From Comamonas sp. 26 (GTDB taxonomy: Bacteria > Pseudomonadota > Gammaproteobacteria > Burkholderiales > Burkholderiaceae_C), in the NCBI RefSeq assembly GCF_002754475.1, contig NZ_PEFL01000003.1:248001-312000 (forward strand): a stretch of DNA of 64,000 bases, read 5' to 3'. Every line of letters starts with the position of its first letter. Within the stretch, counting starts at the first letter, position 1. Shown piece by piece: positions 49,992 to 58,516 of the stretch. Both the position numbers and the translations under genes were made by a program. A model generated the notes under the pieces. It ran no database searches, was not told where the DNA came from, and saw only the letters and a program-made list of their open reading frames with translations.

Positions 49992-52900
49992 TCAATTGCC
50001 TGTGACTGCCTCCGCAGGCCGAGGCTCACGGGCCAGGGAGATAGTCTTGAAGTCATCGCCAAGGAAACTGAATTTCTTTGAGAAGAGCGACGCAACCTTC
50101 GTGTCCGCGGTAGCAAAGAAGATTTGGCGACCAGAGTTCACAGCAAGGTCCCGTAGGTAGTCCAAGAAGGACAACGCGTTCAGGTCATCGATGTGGGCTA
50201 TGGGGTCGTCAATAAGTAATATGGGAGGCGCATTTGTCGCAGTGCGATTCCTAGCTAGGAAGATTGATAGCGCGAACGCAGCGCGCTGTCCGGTACTCAC
50301 CTGAGCCAGGGTTCGTGTTTCCCGTGTCTCGACTGACCTCAGAAGCACATCGGAGCTACCTACGTATTCGTATTCCTTAGGTGAATGGATGCGAGAAAAG
50401 ACTTCGTTGATTTGGCTGCCAATTGCCTCCAAGACCTCTTGGGTAGCACTTTCGAGCGAAGCGTTGGAAACCAGGTCACCCAATAGATTCTGGGCAGCGC
50501 CCAAAGCATCCGCTTCACCACGAGCAGTGCTGAGTTTTAGCTGCTGAGCCTCAATTGCAGGAGGAAGAACCCGCAGCTCTTCCGAGTTGCTCACCTCACT
50601 GTGCCAGGCATTAACAGCCTCACTGCAGGCTGATGCTACAGCGGCAACACGAGCTTGAAGTTCAGCGAGCGAGGCATCATCAGACACATGCAGATAAGAA
50701 CGTAACCTCTCAACGTTGTCCGCAGCCGGGATGAACTCGTCTTTTAGTGTGATGAGCGACGCGAAGGAGTTGATGGGCTGAACACGTGTTGACCAACTAT
50801 CTGAATCGATGGCTCGGCAGATTGCACGGATTTCCTCAGCTACAGCGTCAATCTGCCGCCGAAGGGCCTCAAGCTCATTACGCTTGCCTTCCGCCGCCTC
50901 ATTCTGGGAACGCAGCACTTCCGCTGCGCCATTGGTCGCATGACCGCTTGAGGTCGACTCAAAGAAATGACTGACTCGGCTCCAGAGACGGTCGTGCTCA
51001 TCGCTGGTAAGCCCAGCCTCTCTCAGAGCCTTCCCCTCCTGGGTGAGTCGCTGGAGTTCAAGTCGAGCTTTGTCAGCTTCAAGCCGCAGCCCAGCAAGCT
51101 CATCCAGTATCTCTTTAGGAGTTTCGCCCTTCAGGCCCACAAGGCTCGCAGTGCTCTGGCAATACTCCAAGCCAGTCGCAATCTTCTTGGCCTCGTTTGC
51201 ATCATGTTCAGCTTGGCTCGACACGTGAACGAGAGCATTGAGCTCTGCAGAGGAATCGTTGCCAGAATTCAGTTCTTCGATGAGGTGAACCAAAGCGCCA
51301 TCCGGATGGACTGTTTGACAAACGGGGCAAGCATTCGGGTGTTGAGACTGCTGGAGCACCTTGAAGGCAGCGCTCTTAAGGCTTTCGAATGCGGCGGCAC
51401 GCGCTGACGCTGCTTTCCCATGCAGGTCCAGAGCCTTCTTCGCACCTCCAAACCTCTCCTCGGCATCGCGTACAGCCTGGTTGGCCGATTGAAGTGCCAC
51501 CCCGATAGGAAGCTCCGCATAGCGAACCGGAATTTCTGGGGCCTCGCCTGAAAGTTGGCTCTTGAGCCGCTCCGCAAGTGCGTCCACTACACCACGTGCG
51601 TCAAAGTACCGAGTCCGCACATCTAGGAATCCCGAAGACTCGTAGACGAGCCTACGGCTAAGCAGCTCAGCATTTCTTTCATGCGCCTCGATATGTTCTA
51701 CAAGGTCATTTTCCAGCTTATTCAACTCTGAGAGACGCTCTTGGTGGGGCCGAGCGGCTTCAAGCGCGGTGTTAAGTTCGGTGAAGCGATACTCGATGTC
51801 ACTTAACGTCCGAGCAGCATCGCCTAAGGAGGAGAGGGCTTGGATATGTCCCAACGCCGCCAACAGTTGCGGTTCTTCGTCTAGCTGAGAAACACCGGCG
51901 TTAGGGGAACTCTTCCATCCGAGAGAGACGAGCACGGCGCGATACGACTCCGCAAGGGTCATTGCGATTGAAGGCCTGCTCTGCAACTCTCGCAAACGCT
52001 TCTCAAGCTGAATCAAGTCCTCTTGTAGCTTATCGGCGTTGGCCTCTGCTTTGTCGAACGCCTTTTCCACGTCCCCGTGGATTTTCTGGAGGTAGTCAAA
52101 CGTCGTCGCAGCGGTCGCGCCTACGAGCAGTCGACTAAGCTCGGTGGCGACATCCGCTGGCTGGAGCTGGGCCGAAAGGCGGAAAGCGGCGTCTGTGTCC
52201 AGGAAGTTGTACTGCGAGAAACTATCGACGATGGCGTCGACGGCGAACTCTTTGCGGTTGTACCAAGCTAAGCAACGAGCCTTGAGACGCGGGCCGTCTG
52301 ACGTGGATTGGAGGTCAATGCCATCTCCACCCTCGTTAGGCGCAAGCTTGCCCTTGAGGCGAACTACTCCAGTGTTCTTACTTCTTAAATTGTTCCCGCA
52401 ATAAAACCGTTCGATAGCCTCAAGCAATGATGTTTTGCCAGTGCCGTTTGCGCCCGTGACGAGTGTGACCTTGCCAAAATCGTAGGTCTTACCGTCATGC
52501 ACAGGACGAAAACTGCTGATGGTCAAACTGAGCAGTTTGGACTTCGCAAGCGGTATGTCTGCGCGATTAAGGTCGCTAATGCGTTGACGACTACTTGCCG
52601 GCGTTCCTGCCTCGCGTTTGGCAATCTTCGCCACCACCCCCGTTCGAGGGGTGACGCAATCGAGCAGAAGTTCTAGCTGACCTGAGGCAAGCCTGCGTCT
52701 CCAATCTGCGAGCACATCAGGCGACACGCTGCCATCCGTCGCCTCGAAGAGTTCGGCAGCGCCCAGCAGCGATTTGAGGTCTTCCGCTGATACGACACGC
52801 TTTCGCGCGTAGTCCCTGTCTTCCTCAATCGCTGCTTTCGCCGCAGCGAACTGAGGATTTGATGTGGAGTTTGGACCAGCAACGAGATAAAGGTATTTGT

Positions 52901-53129
52901 TCCAGCGCAGGTCACCTGGCGAATCGAAAAAGTCGTCGCCGAGAATTCGCTCCTGAAAGTCGCGTAGATGCTGCGAGCGTTGCACCACCTCATCAGCAAA
53001 GTCTACGTAGGCTACGGCGTAAGCATGTGGCCCAAACCTCTTTTCTCCACGCACAACGCTCTCATCCACAGCTTTTAGTCCGACGAGGAGGTGTGAGAGC
53101 GAGTCACGAGCCGTTTGCATTTCTAGCAT
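49992..53129 (-). CDS. Rad50/SMC-like ABC ATPase with CPxC hook
   Basis: 1045 residues. The Walker A motif GANGTGKT is at 226-233 after a distinct N-terminal region of about 200 residues. Two coiled-coil stretches flank CPVC near residue 600, a Rad50-like zinc hook. The ABC signature is STGQRAAFALSIFLA near 943, and Walker B is ILLIDDPIAHIDD near 975. Such ATPases clamp DNA and often drive nuclease or toxic partners in defence systems. It starts 4 bp after the stop of the 392-residue gene, so the two form an operon. Similarity to Lamassu- or ABC-three-component-type systems is possible but unproven. Confidence 0.88.
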   Translation of the reverse strand: MLEMQTARDSLSHLLVGLKAVDESVVRGEKRFGPHAYAVAYVDFADEVVQRSQHLRDFQERILGDDFFDSPGDLRWNKYLYLVAGPNSTSNPQFAAAKAAIEEDRDYARKRVVSAEDLKSLLGAAELFEATDGSVSPDVLADWRRRLASGQLELLLDCVTPRTGVVAKIAKREAGTPASSRQRISDLNRADIPLAKSKLLSLTISSFRPVHDGKTYDFGKVTLVTGANGTGKTSLLEAIERFYCGNNLRSKNTGVVRLKGKLAPNEGGDGIDLQSTSDGPRLKARCLAWYNRKEFAVDAIVDSFSQYNFLDTDAAFRLSAQLQPADVATELSRLLVGATAATTFDYLQKIHGDVEKAFDKAEANADKLQEDLIQLEKRLRELQSRPSIAMTLAESYRAVLVSLGWKSSPNAGVSQLDEEPQLLAALGHIQALSSLGDAARTLSDIEYRFTELNTALEAARPHQERLSELNKLENDLVEHIEAHERNAELLSRRLVYESSGFLDVRTRYFDARGVVDALAERLKSQLSGEAPEIPVRYAELPIGVALQSANQAVRDAEERFGGAKKALDLHGKAASARAAAFESLKSAAFKVLQQSQHPNACPVCQTVHPDGALVHLIEELNSGNDSSAELNALVHVSSQAEHDANEAKKIATGLEYCQSTASLVGLKGETPKEILDELAGLRLEADKARLELQRLTQEGKALREAGLTSDEHDRLWSRVSHFFESTSSGHATNGAAEVLRSQNEAAEGKRNELEALRRQIDAVAEEIRAICRAIDSDSWSTRVQPINSFASLITLKDEFIPAADNVERLRSYLHVSDDASLAELQARVAAVASACSEAVNAWHSEVSNSEELRVLPPAIEAQQLKLSTARGEADALGAAQNLLGDLVSNASLESATQEVLEAIGSQINEVFSRIHSPKEYEYVGSSDVLLRSVETRETRTLAQVSTGQRAAFALSIFLARNRTATNAPPILLIDDPIAHIDDLNALSFLDYLRDLAVNSGRQIFFATADTKVASLFSKKFSFLGDDFKTISLAREPRPAEAVTGN

Positions 53130-53133
53130 CTCA

Positions 53134-54312
53134 CTATCCCCCTGTGATGGACGTCATGCTGGACCCATCGAAAGCAATGTCTGTTTGCGCCTTGATATCG
53201 GCGAACTTTATGTTTCCGGCGGCTGTCCGGAAACATACTGCCACCCGATTTTTGTGAGCTTTGTTTTCCTTACGGAGCAACTCAAATGCTGCGTCGCCAA
53301 TGTTCTTCACAACGTCGGGCGCCGGACTCTCACCTAGATAGGCGACCAGCGCTGGACGAACTCCTGCCTTGGTCACGTTGGTGTTAGGCGAGTCTGGACT
53401 CCAGGATATAGAAGCACCTCCACCTCCTAAGTCCTTGATAGGTAAAGGTAGCTTTTCATTCCGAAGGATGTTCCCAAGAACGGCGACCTTCCCAAGTCGT
53501 CTCTGCCGATTTTCCTTAGCGACTGCGTTTCGGTCTAGTTGCAGGGTCGCTCGCCCAACAACTTCAGACTCCTGGATTTGACAGACGTCCAACTTGTCTA
53601 CGCGATGCCATTGCTCGCTTATCTTGTGAGGACCACATGAAAGAGAGATAGCTCGTTCTACATACAGGCGGTTTTGGACGTCCTGGAGGTTCTCGAACCC
53701 AGCTGCAAAATCCGGGTCCGCGTTGATGATGGAGGACCACCCTGTTTCGGGGCAATCATTAGTTTCAACCCAGGCTGCGGTGGTTTCATCCCAGATGAGG
53801 CGAGCATCGACTATCGGCCCCACCAAGACGTCATGCACAGCAGGGCCGTCCTGCACCACCTTCGGTACGGTTAGCGCGAAAACAGCCTCGTCATAGTGGA
53901 AGTGCAATACGTGGCGCTTCTTATCATGCCGCGTGTAGTAGAGACCCTTTGCCTCATTGCTGATGACCTCGGCATCCTTGACCGAGCACCGACCGTCTGG
54001 CAAGTACCAAGCCGACCCGCTCTCGTTATCCCACTTTGCGGGCGTCTTACTGTCCGCTTCATACTGCTCCATGTCTTGAGCCCAGTTCAGGCAAACAATG
54101 TCGCAGTTAGTCAAATTTGCGCTGCGGCTGAAAACATCTGTTCGATACCGGCGATAGTCGTCGTGCTTAGGCTTCGGATTCAACTGCACGTGGATGAGAA
54201 TCGTACGGTCAGACAGTTTTTTCGTGGTCGCTGCGTCCACCCTCCACATCTCTAATGAGAACTGGCACCGTTCCTCCCGAAGAAACTTTTGCAACTTCTC
54301 AAATAGTATCAA
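53134..54312 (-). CDS. Unrecognised 392-residue protein, partner of the SMC-like ATPase
   Basis: 392 residues from a TTG at 54312 with no ribosome site; an ATG start at M22 (MWRVDAATTKKLSDR) is the alternative. I do not recognise the family. No clear nuclease, protease or membrane motif is visible; the sequence is mixed alpha/beta with segments such as TILIHVQLNPKPKHDDYRRY and VVGRATLQLDRNAVAKENRQ. It lies 4 bp upstream of the SMC-like gene. An hsdM remnant ends 16 bp before it, so a deletion may have trimmed its 5' end or placed it under the hsdM promoter. Confidence 0.75.
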   Translation of the reverse strand: MILFEKLQKFLREERCQFSLEMWRVDAATTKKLSDRTILIHVQLNPKPKHDDYRRYRTDVFSRSANLTNCDIVCLNWAQDMEQYEADSKTPAKWDNESGSAWYLPDGRCSVKDAEVISNEAKGLYYTRHDKKRHVLHFHYDEAVFALTVPKVVQDGPAVHDVLVGPIVDARLIWDETTAAWVETNDCPETGWSSIINADPDFAAGFENLQDVQNRLYVERAISLSCGPHKISEQWHRVDKLDVCQIQESEVVGRATLQLDRNAVAKENRQRRLGKVAVLGNILRNEKLPLPIKDLGGGGASISWSPDSPNTNVTKAGVRPALVAYLGESPAPDVVKNIGDAAFELLRKENKAHKNRVAVCFRTAAGNIKFADIKAQTDIAFDGSSMTSITGG

Positions 54313-54328
54313 TTTGTTGCAGCATAAA

Positions 54329-54463
54329 TCAGAGCAAGGTTACCGACCAGTACATCGAGACTGTGAAGGGAGGAATGACGCGTCCGTATTCGGACTGCTT
54401 GTAATCGCCACGCAGCAGGTCCGCTACTGACCAGATGAAAGAAGAAAGTACTTGGTGATTCAT
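54329..54463 (-). pseudogene. hsdM: 5' remnant of type I restriction methylase hsdM
   Basis: A 44-codon frame begins [20 protein letters not shown], then [15 protein letters not shown], which is the start of type I HsdM proteins. After residue 35 the match ends (SMYWSVTLL and a stop). The rest of hsdM, with hsdS and hsdR, is absent. The break lies just upstream of the 392-aa gene on the same strand, so an internal deletion joined the two regions. The methylase is certainly non-functional. Confidence 0.8.
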
Positions 54464-54910
54464 AACTTCGCCTACAGCGAGGCATTATTTTTTCTTGGTC
54501 AATTTACAAAAGTCATTTTTTAATACTGCACCGCAATTTAAAAGCAATGACTTTAAATATTCAATTTATCTCAATAATAGTTCATCTCAATATAAAAATC
54601 TTAAATTCAATCCATTTAATTACTACTCAGAAAATTCTCAAGATGAAAAAACAATCATCTATTAAATAGAATGAATTAATATTTCAGCAAGATTCATTAA
54701 TGATTCATCTCACATTGGAACGGAAAATCGGCATTGCATTGCTGTAGCACCTGACCAAGCCGCTTTCATCAAGCTCACTACAAACAAGTTGCAAGCACTC
54801 ACTTCAACTTATCAACAGACCTAATGTCGGTAGTGAACAACGGATTTTTACCGCGTCTTGACTTTTGTAATGCCTCTAAAAAATAACATTAGAGAAAATT
54901 CGAGGTGTAA

Positions 54911-54959
54911 CGTCCTATTTAAGTCGCATTAGAAATCTTTAATCACTCAAAATAGGACG
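54911..54959. repeat. Inverted repeat, possible TnsB-site pair
   Basis: CGTCCTATTT and AAATAGGACG are perfect inverse copies separated by 29 nt. The similarity extends weakly past both cores. They may be facing transposase-binding sites or an operator. Confidence 0.5.
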
Positions 54960-55150
54960 ATTAATCCCATCAAGCCATACTGGTAATTTTTTGTCGTTCT
55001 TGATGTTTTTTTGGTTATCTCATCCAATGACATATAAAACCAATCCCATCAATCTATAGGAGCCTCATCAGATACCACCCTTCCTTGTTGATTTTTTAAA
55101 TTGAATATATGCAAGCTGAAATGAAACGAACCAAATTCGACCACTCTTGC

Positions 55151-55175
55151 GCCTGTGAGCCTTGTTCTCACAGGC
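55151..55175 (+). terminator. Hairpin upstream of tnsA
   Basis: GCCTGTGAG (55151-55159) and CTCACAGGC (55167-55175) form a perfect 9-bp stem, followed by CCAGGTTTTTAC. It could shield tnsA from outside transcription or belong to the transposon end. Confidence 0.45.
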
Positions 55176-55192
55176 CCAGGTTTTTACAACCC

Positions 55193-55239
55193 CAGAACGG
55201 CTGGAGGTACGTCCATACCTCGTAGCTTCAACCGTTCTG
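55193..55239 (+). promoter_or_regulatory. Nested leader hairpin before tnsA
   Basis: Outer arms CAGAACGG (55193-55200) / CCGTTCTG (55232-55239) enclose GAGGTA (55204-55209) / TACCTC (55216-55221). It ends 21 bp before the tnsA ATG and just before the GGAAAGG ribosome site (55247-55253). It could limit transposase translation; not shown. Confidence 0.4.
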
Positions 55240-55260
55240 TAGCCTTGGAAAGGATTTGCC

Positions 55261-56022
55261 ATGTTGGCTACAGGCACGTATGGGCGGCGCGGCCGTCTTG
55301 GACAACTCGAGACCGGCATCCGCCTGGTTTCACCCACGTATGGGCGCTCACGCATACGCACGTACAGTGCCAGCAGCGGCGAAATCATCGTCGACAGCCA
55401 AGCCGAACGCTTGGTATCCCAGATGCTGGCCATCGACCCCAGTGTCAGCAGCTATCGTCCCCAGCCTTTCACGATTGACCTGAACGCTCAAAGACTGCTG
55501 ACGACTCGAGAGCAAGTCAAAGAAGTTCTGGACCGCTATAGCCGGCACCTGGGACCTCGCCTCTATACCCCCGACTTCTGCATCCACTGGCAAGGCGCCA
55601 GGAAAACCGCCGTAGAAGTCAAAACCGAGTCCTACCCTGGCGACGCACGCGACCAGGAGCGTTGGACCCGTGCAGCAGCGATTCTGGCCGCCTATGGCTA
55701 CGAATTTGCCAACGTGGTGGTGCCGAACCGTATGTTGGGTCCGCTCAAACAGAATGTGCAGCTATTGCAACAGGCCAAGCGTTTGCAATGCAGCTTACTG
55801 AGCCCTGAGCTTGCCAAGCAACTCGACCGCCTGGAGGGTCGCGCACTTACCTTAGGTGAGGTCTGCGCCCATCTCGCCCTTCCGCTGCCGCTGGCACCGA
55901 CACTGCTGCTCTCTGGTGCGGTTTCCCTGGACCTGTTGCATCACCCGATGCACGCCGAGACACCCGTCGAGCTGGCCTATGGCGAACTTGAGCATCTGCG
56001 CCTTGTGGAAAGGATGTGGTGA
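55261..56022 (+). CDS. tnsA: Tn7-like transposon endonuclease TnsA
   Basis: 253 residues. The catalytic set of TnsA-type nucleases is visible: E49 (SQAERLVSQML), D105 (YTPDFCIHW) and E119/K121 (AVEVKTES). TnsA cuts the 5' strands at the element ends so that transposition can be cut-and-paste. The C-terminal half would contact TnsC. GGAAAGG lies 7 nt before the ATG, and the stop overlaps the tnsB ATG (TGATG). Confidence 0.85.
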   Translation: MLATGTYGRRGRLGQLETGIRLVSPTYGRSRIRTYSASSGEIIVDSQAERLVSQMLAIDPSVSSYRPQPFTIDLNAQRLLTTREQVKEVLDRYSRHLGPRLYTPDFCIHWQGARKTAVEVKTESYPGDARDQERWTRAAAILAAYGYEFANVVVPNRMLGPLKQNVQLLQQAKRLQCSLLSPELAKQLDRLEGRALTLGEVCAHLALPLPLAPTLLLSGAVSLDLLHHPMHAETPVELAYGELEHLRLVERMW

Positions 56023-57965
56023 TGCTTCAAGGACTCAAAAAGGGTGACGCACTCACCGACATCACATCCAGCATTGAGTACTTCGTTGTGGACTCTCAAC
56101 TGGTCGATGGCTGCATTGCCCTGCTGGACCGCAGCAGCCGCGAGCCCAAGTTTTGGCCGCTGCATGAGGTTTACGAAGGTATTTCCCAGCAGCGCATCAA
56201 ACTGCACCGAGCAGACACGGCCTTCGTGCCGGTACACGCTCATGACAGTCCAGCATTTCTACAGCGCCTGAACTGGGCCACGAAATGCCTGCGCCAAGTG
56301 CTCGACACCACCGACGAGCTGGGGATGAGTTTTGACAGAGCTTTTCATCTGGTGCGTGACGAACATCGAGGCCAGCCGTTTCCCACCCGCTCCTCGATGT
56401 ACCGCTTCAAAGCCCGCCATCTGGCCGGTCTTCCCGTGCTCAAGGGCGACAAAAACAAGGGCTGCAGAAAAGCGCGTTACCAACTCGAGGTTTACGAGCT
56501 CATCACGCAACACGCCCCCTTGTACTGCAGCCCCCATTCACGCTGGCAAATGCCCGCGTTTGTGCGATTTATCAACCAGCAAGCCAGAGACAAGGGCTAC
56601 ATCGAAGCCACCCAAAGCGTTAGCTTGAGACATGTGCGTGACACCTTGAAGCAGCAGGGCTACATCGACACAGGCTCCTACCGGATGGAGCGCAAGAACG
56701 TCGCTGCAGCGCGCTCTATGGGTGCCCGCCGTATTCACACGACCTACCCGTTTGAACGCGTGGAGATGGATGGCGTGCATCTGCCATTCCTGGTGCAAAC
56801 AGACCATGGCGTGAGCTCCAACATCTGGTGTGTGCATGCTATCGAAGTCAAAACCGGCATGGTTCTGGGTTGGAAACTGGTGGTGGGAAGCCCGTCAGAA
56901 AACGATGGCCTCGACTGCATTCAGTCGATGCTGTTTTCCAAGAAGACGGCATTTCGACTCTTGGGACTGAACTACAGCTTCGACATCTATGGCACGCCGG
57001 GCCTGATTGTTTTTGACAACGGCGCCGAAGGCAAAGGTGAGCGCATGGAAAAGCTCTTGCTGCTGGGTATCGATACCGAACATTGCCCGGCACGCCATCC
57101 GCACAAAAAGCCCTATATCGAACGTCTCAACCGCAGTTTGAAAACCGCCCTTGAGACGCTTCCCGGCTGCACCCGAATGGATGGTATCGATGGCAAACGC
57201 ACCATGGCTGCCGAGCGCGAAACCCCCTTGAGCTTGCTCGAAATCGAGCAGTTCATGGTGCGCTGGTATTACGAACAATGGGGCAACCAAACACTGGAGC
57301 GGCACCAGTACACCGACCCCGAGTGCGGAGTCACCCCCATGGAGCGCTGGAAGTATTTCACCGAGACATCAGGCCATGTCATGCCCATACCAGTGACTCA
57401 GGACGAATGGCGCAAAGTGACCTTGGTGAGAAGCCAGCGCAAGCTGTCTTCCAAAACAGGTATTACCTATGAAGGCCTCAGCTACAAGGGCTCCAATCTG
57501 CCGCATCTGCTGCAACGCTTTCACGAAGCTCCTGTCTCGGTTTATGCAGACCCGAGGGACTATCGCTTTATCTATGTCGATGACGGCAGCCAGTTGGTCG
57601 AGCTGGCAGAAGAGTTCGTGCATTCTGACTCTCCAGCTTTCACGCTGGAGCAATGCAAAGTGCAGCGCAAGGCCCTGCGTGAGCAGCTCAAACCTGGCGA
57701 AGCGAGCCAGTTTGAACGCGACATTTGGAGCCAATCTCTGCAGACAACGACCAGAAAGACTCCCGAAAAAACTGCGCAAAGAAATCGCACTACGGCCAAA
57801 AAACACAAGGAGTCGCAAGCTATCCAGCGCGCGATTGCGAAGCCGCTAAAAGCCTCGAGCCTGCTTGGTGAATCGGTCAACAAGGTTCATGACGCAACGA
57901 TGACTTTTGACAACCTGCCGACTTTCGATGTCGTGGACCGCCGTAACGAGGGTGGCAAAGCATGA
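56022..57965 (+). CDS. tnsB: Tn7-like transposase TnsB
   Basis: 647 residues. An rve-type DDE integrase core has D250 (VEMDGVHLPF), D332 (IVFDNGAEG) and E367 (KKPYIERLNRS). The D332-E367 spacing is 35, as in active DDE enzymes. N-terminal helix-turn-helix regions precede it, and a mu-type C-terminal barrel and Lys-rich tail follow. It joins the 3' ends of the element to target DNA. The module of TnsA/B/C/TniQ type is reminiscent of Tn6022-like elements. The start shares bases with the tnsA stop and the end with the tnsC start. Confidence 0.9.
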   Translation: MLQGLKKGDALTDITSSIEYFVVDSQLVDGCIALLDRSSREPKFWPLHEVYEGISQQRIKLHRADTAFVPVHAHDSPAFLQRLNWATKCLRQVLDTTDELGMSFDRAFHLVRDEHRGQPFPTRSSMYRFKARHLAGLPVLKGDKNKGCRKARYQLEVYELITQHAPLYCSPHSRWQMPAFVRFINQQARDKGYIEATQSVSLRHVRDTLKQQGYIDTGSYRMERKNVAAARSMGARRIHTTYPFERVEMDGVHLPFLVQTDHGVSSNIWCVHAIEVKTGMVLGWKLVVGSPSENDGLDCIQSMLFSKKTAFRLLGLNYSFDIYGTPGLIVFDNGAEGKGERMEKLLLLGIDTEHCPARHPHKKPYIERLNRSLKTALETLPGCTRMDGIDGKRTMAAERETPLSLLEIEQFMVRWYYEQWGNQTLERHQYTDPECGVTPMERWKYFTETSGHVMPIPVTQDEWRKVTLVRSQRKLSSKTGITYEGLSYKGSNLPHLLQRFHEAPVSVYADPRDYRFIYVDDGSQLVELAEEFVHSDSPAFTLEQCKVQRKALREQLKPGEASQFERDIWSQSLQTTTRKTPEKTAQRNRTTAKKHKESQAIQRAIAKPLKASSLLGESVNKVHDATMTFDNLPTFDVVDRRNEGGKA

Positions 57966-58516
57966 ACAACGCCCAAGAACTTCGCCAAGCCATTGAACAC
58001 TGCGTGATTCAGCATCCTGAATTTCGCAAACACGCCGACAGCCTGCAACAGCGCATTGACGATGCCATTGCCGGCTATTCGCCGCGTATCGAGTGGCTGA
58101 TTGGACCGCCCCAAGTGGGCAAACATGTGCTGTGCAACATGCTGTCGCGCCAATACCCATCGCAACGCATCAACGGCAAACTACAAATCCCAGTGCTGGC
58201 GGCCAACCTCCCCTCCAGCATCACCCCGGAAATGCTGCCCACTATGTTGCTAAGCAAGCTGGGCCAACCTCTACCGCAAAAAACCAGCGAAAACGATGTG
58301 ATGTTCAAACGCCTGTGTGACTGGCTTCATCTGGCCGGAACCAAGGTGGTGATTTTTGAGAACGCCAGTTACCTGGTCAACCCTAGGGCTCGCATGCAAC
58401 CACTGGGTGCCGGTGACTGGTTCAAATCGCTGGTGCACATCACCGGCGTGACCGTGGTGCTGATGGGTCTTCCTCGTCTTGAGCAGCTTTTTACCTGTAA
58501 CCCAGAGCTTCGCTCA
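57962..58516 (+). pseudogene. tnsC: TnsC-like ATPase, 3' end lost
   Basis: About 184 residues have TnsC/TniB character: P-loop GPPQVGKH (48-55), a Walker-B-like VVIFENASYL (129-138) and a sensor region LMGLPRLEQLFTCNPELR. After NPELR the frame runs into the downstream gene in a foreign frame and stops at 58801. So the last third is missing. The P-loop has His where Ser/Thr is normal and Walker B has Glu-Asn for Asp-Glu. Both may be subfamily traits. TnsC normally links target selection to transposase. Confidence 0.75.

Larger units (their letters stand above)
54464..55260. other. AT-rich gap before tnsA, candidate Tn7-like left end
   Basis: 797 bp with no recognised gene. From about 54480 to 55060 it is far richer in AT than the surroundings. 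It carries a perfect 10-bp inverted repeat (CGTCCTATTT 54911-54920, AAATAGGACG 54950-54959) and AATCCCATCAA twice (54963-54973, 55042-55052). TnsB-type transposases bind several about 20-bp repeats near the ends, so the left end may lie here; the boundary is not resolved. Confidence 0.45.

Noticed and set aside
55276..55346. Duplicate ACGTATGGGCG motifs as transposon-end repeats
   Set aside because: Both copies lie inside the tnsA coding start and encode similar TYGR segments, so protein coding explains them.
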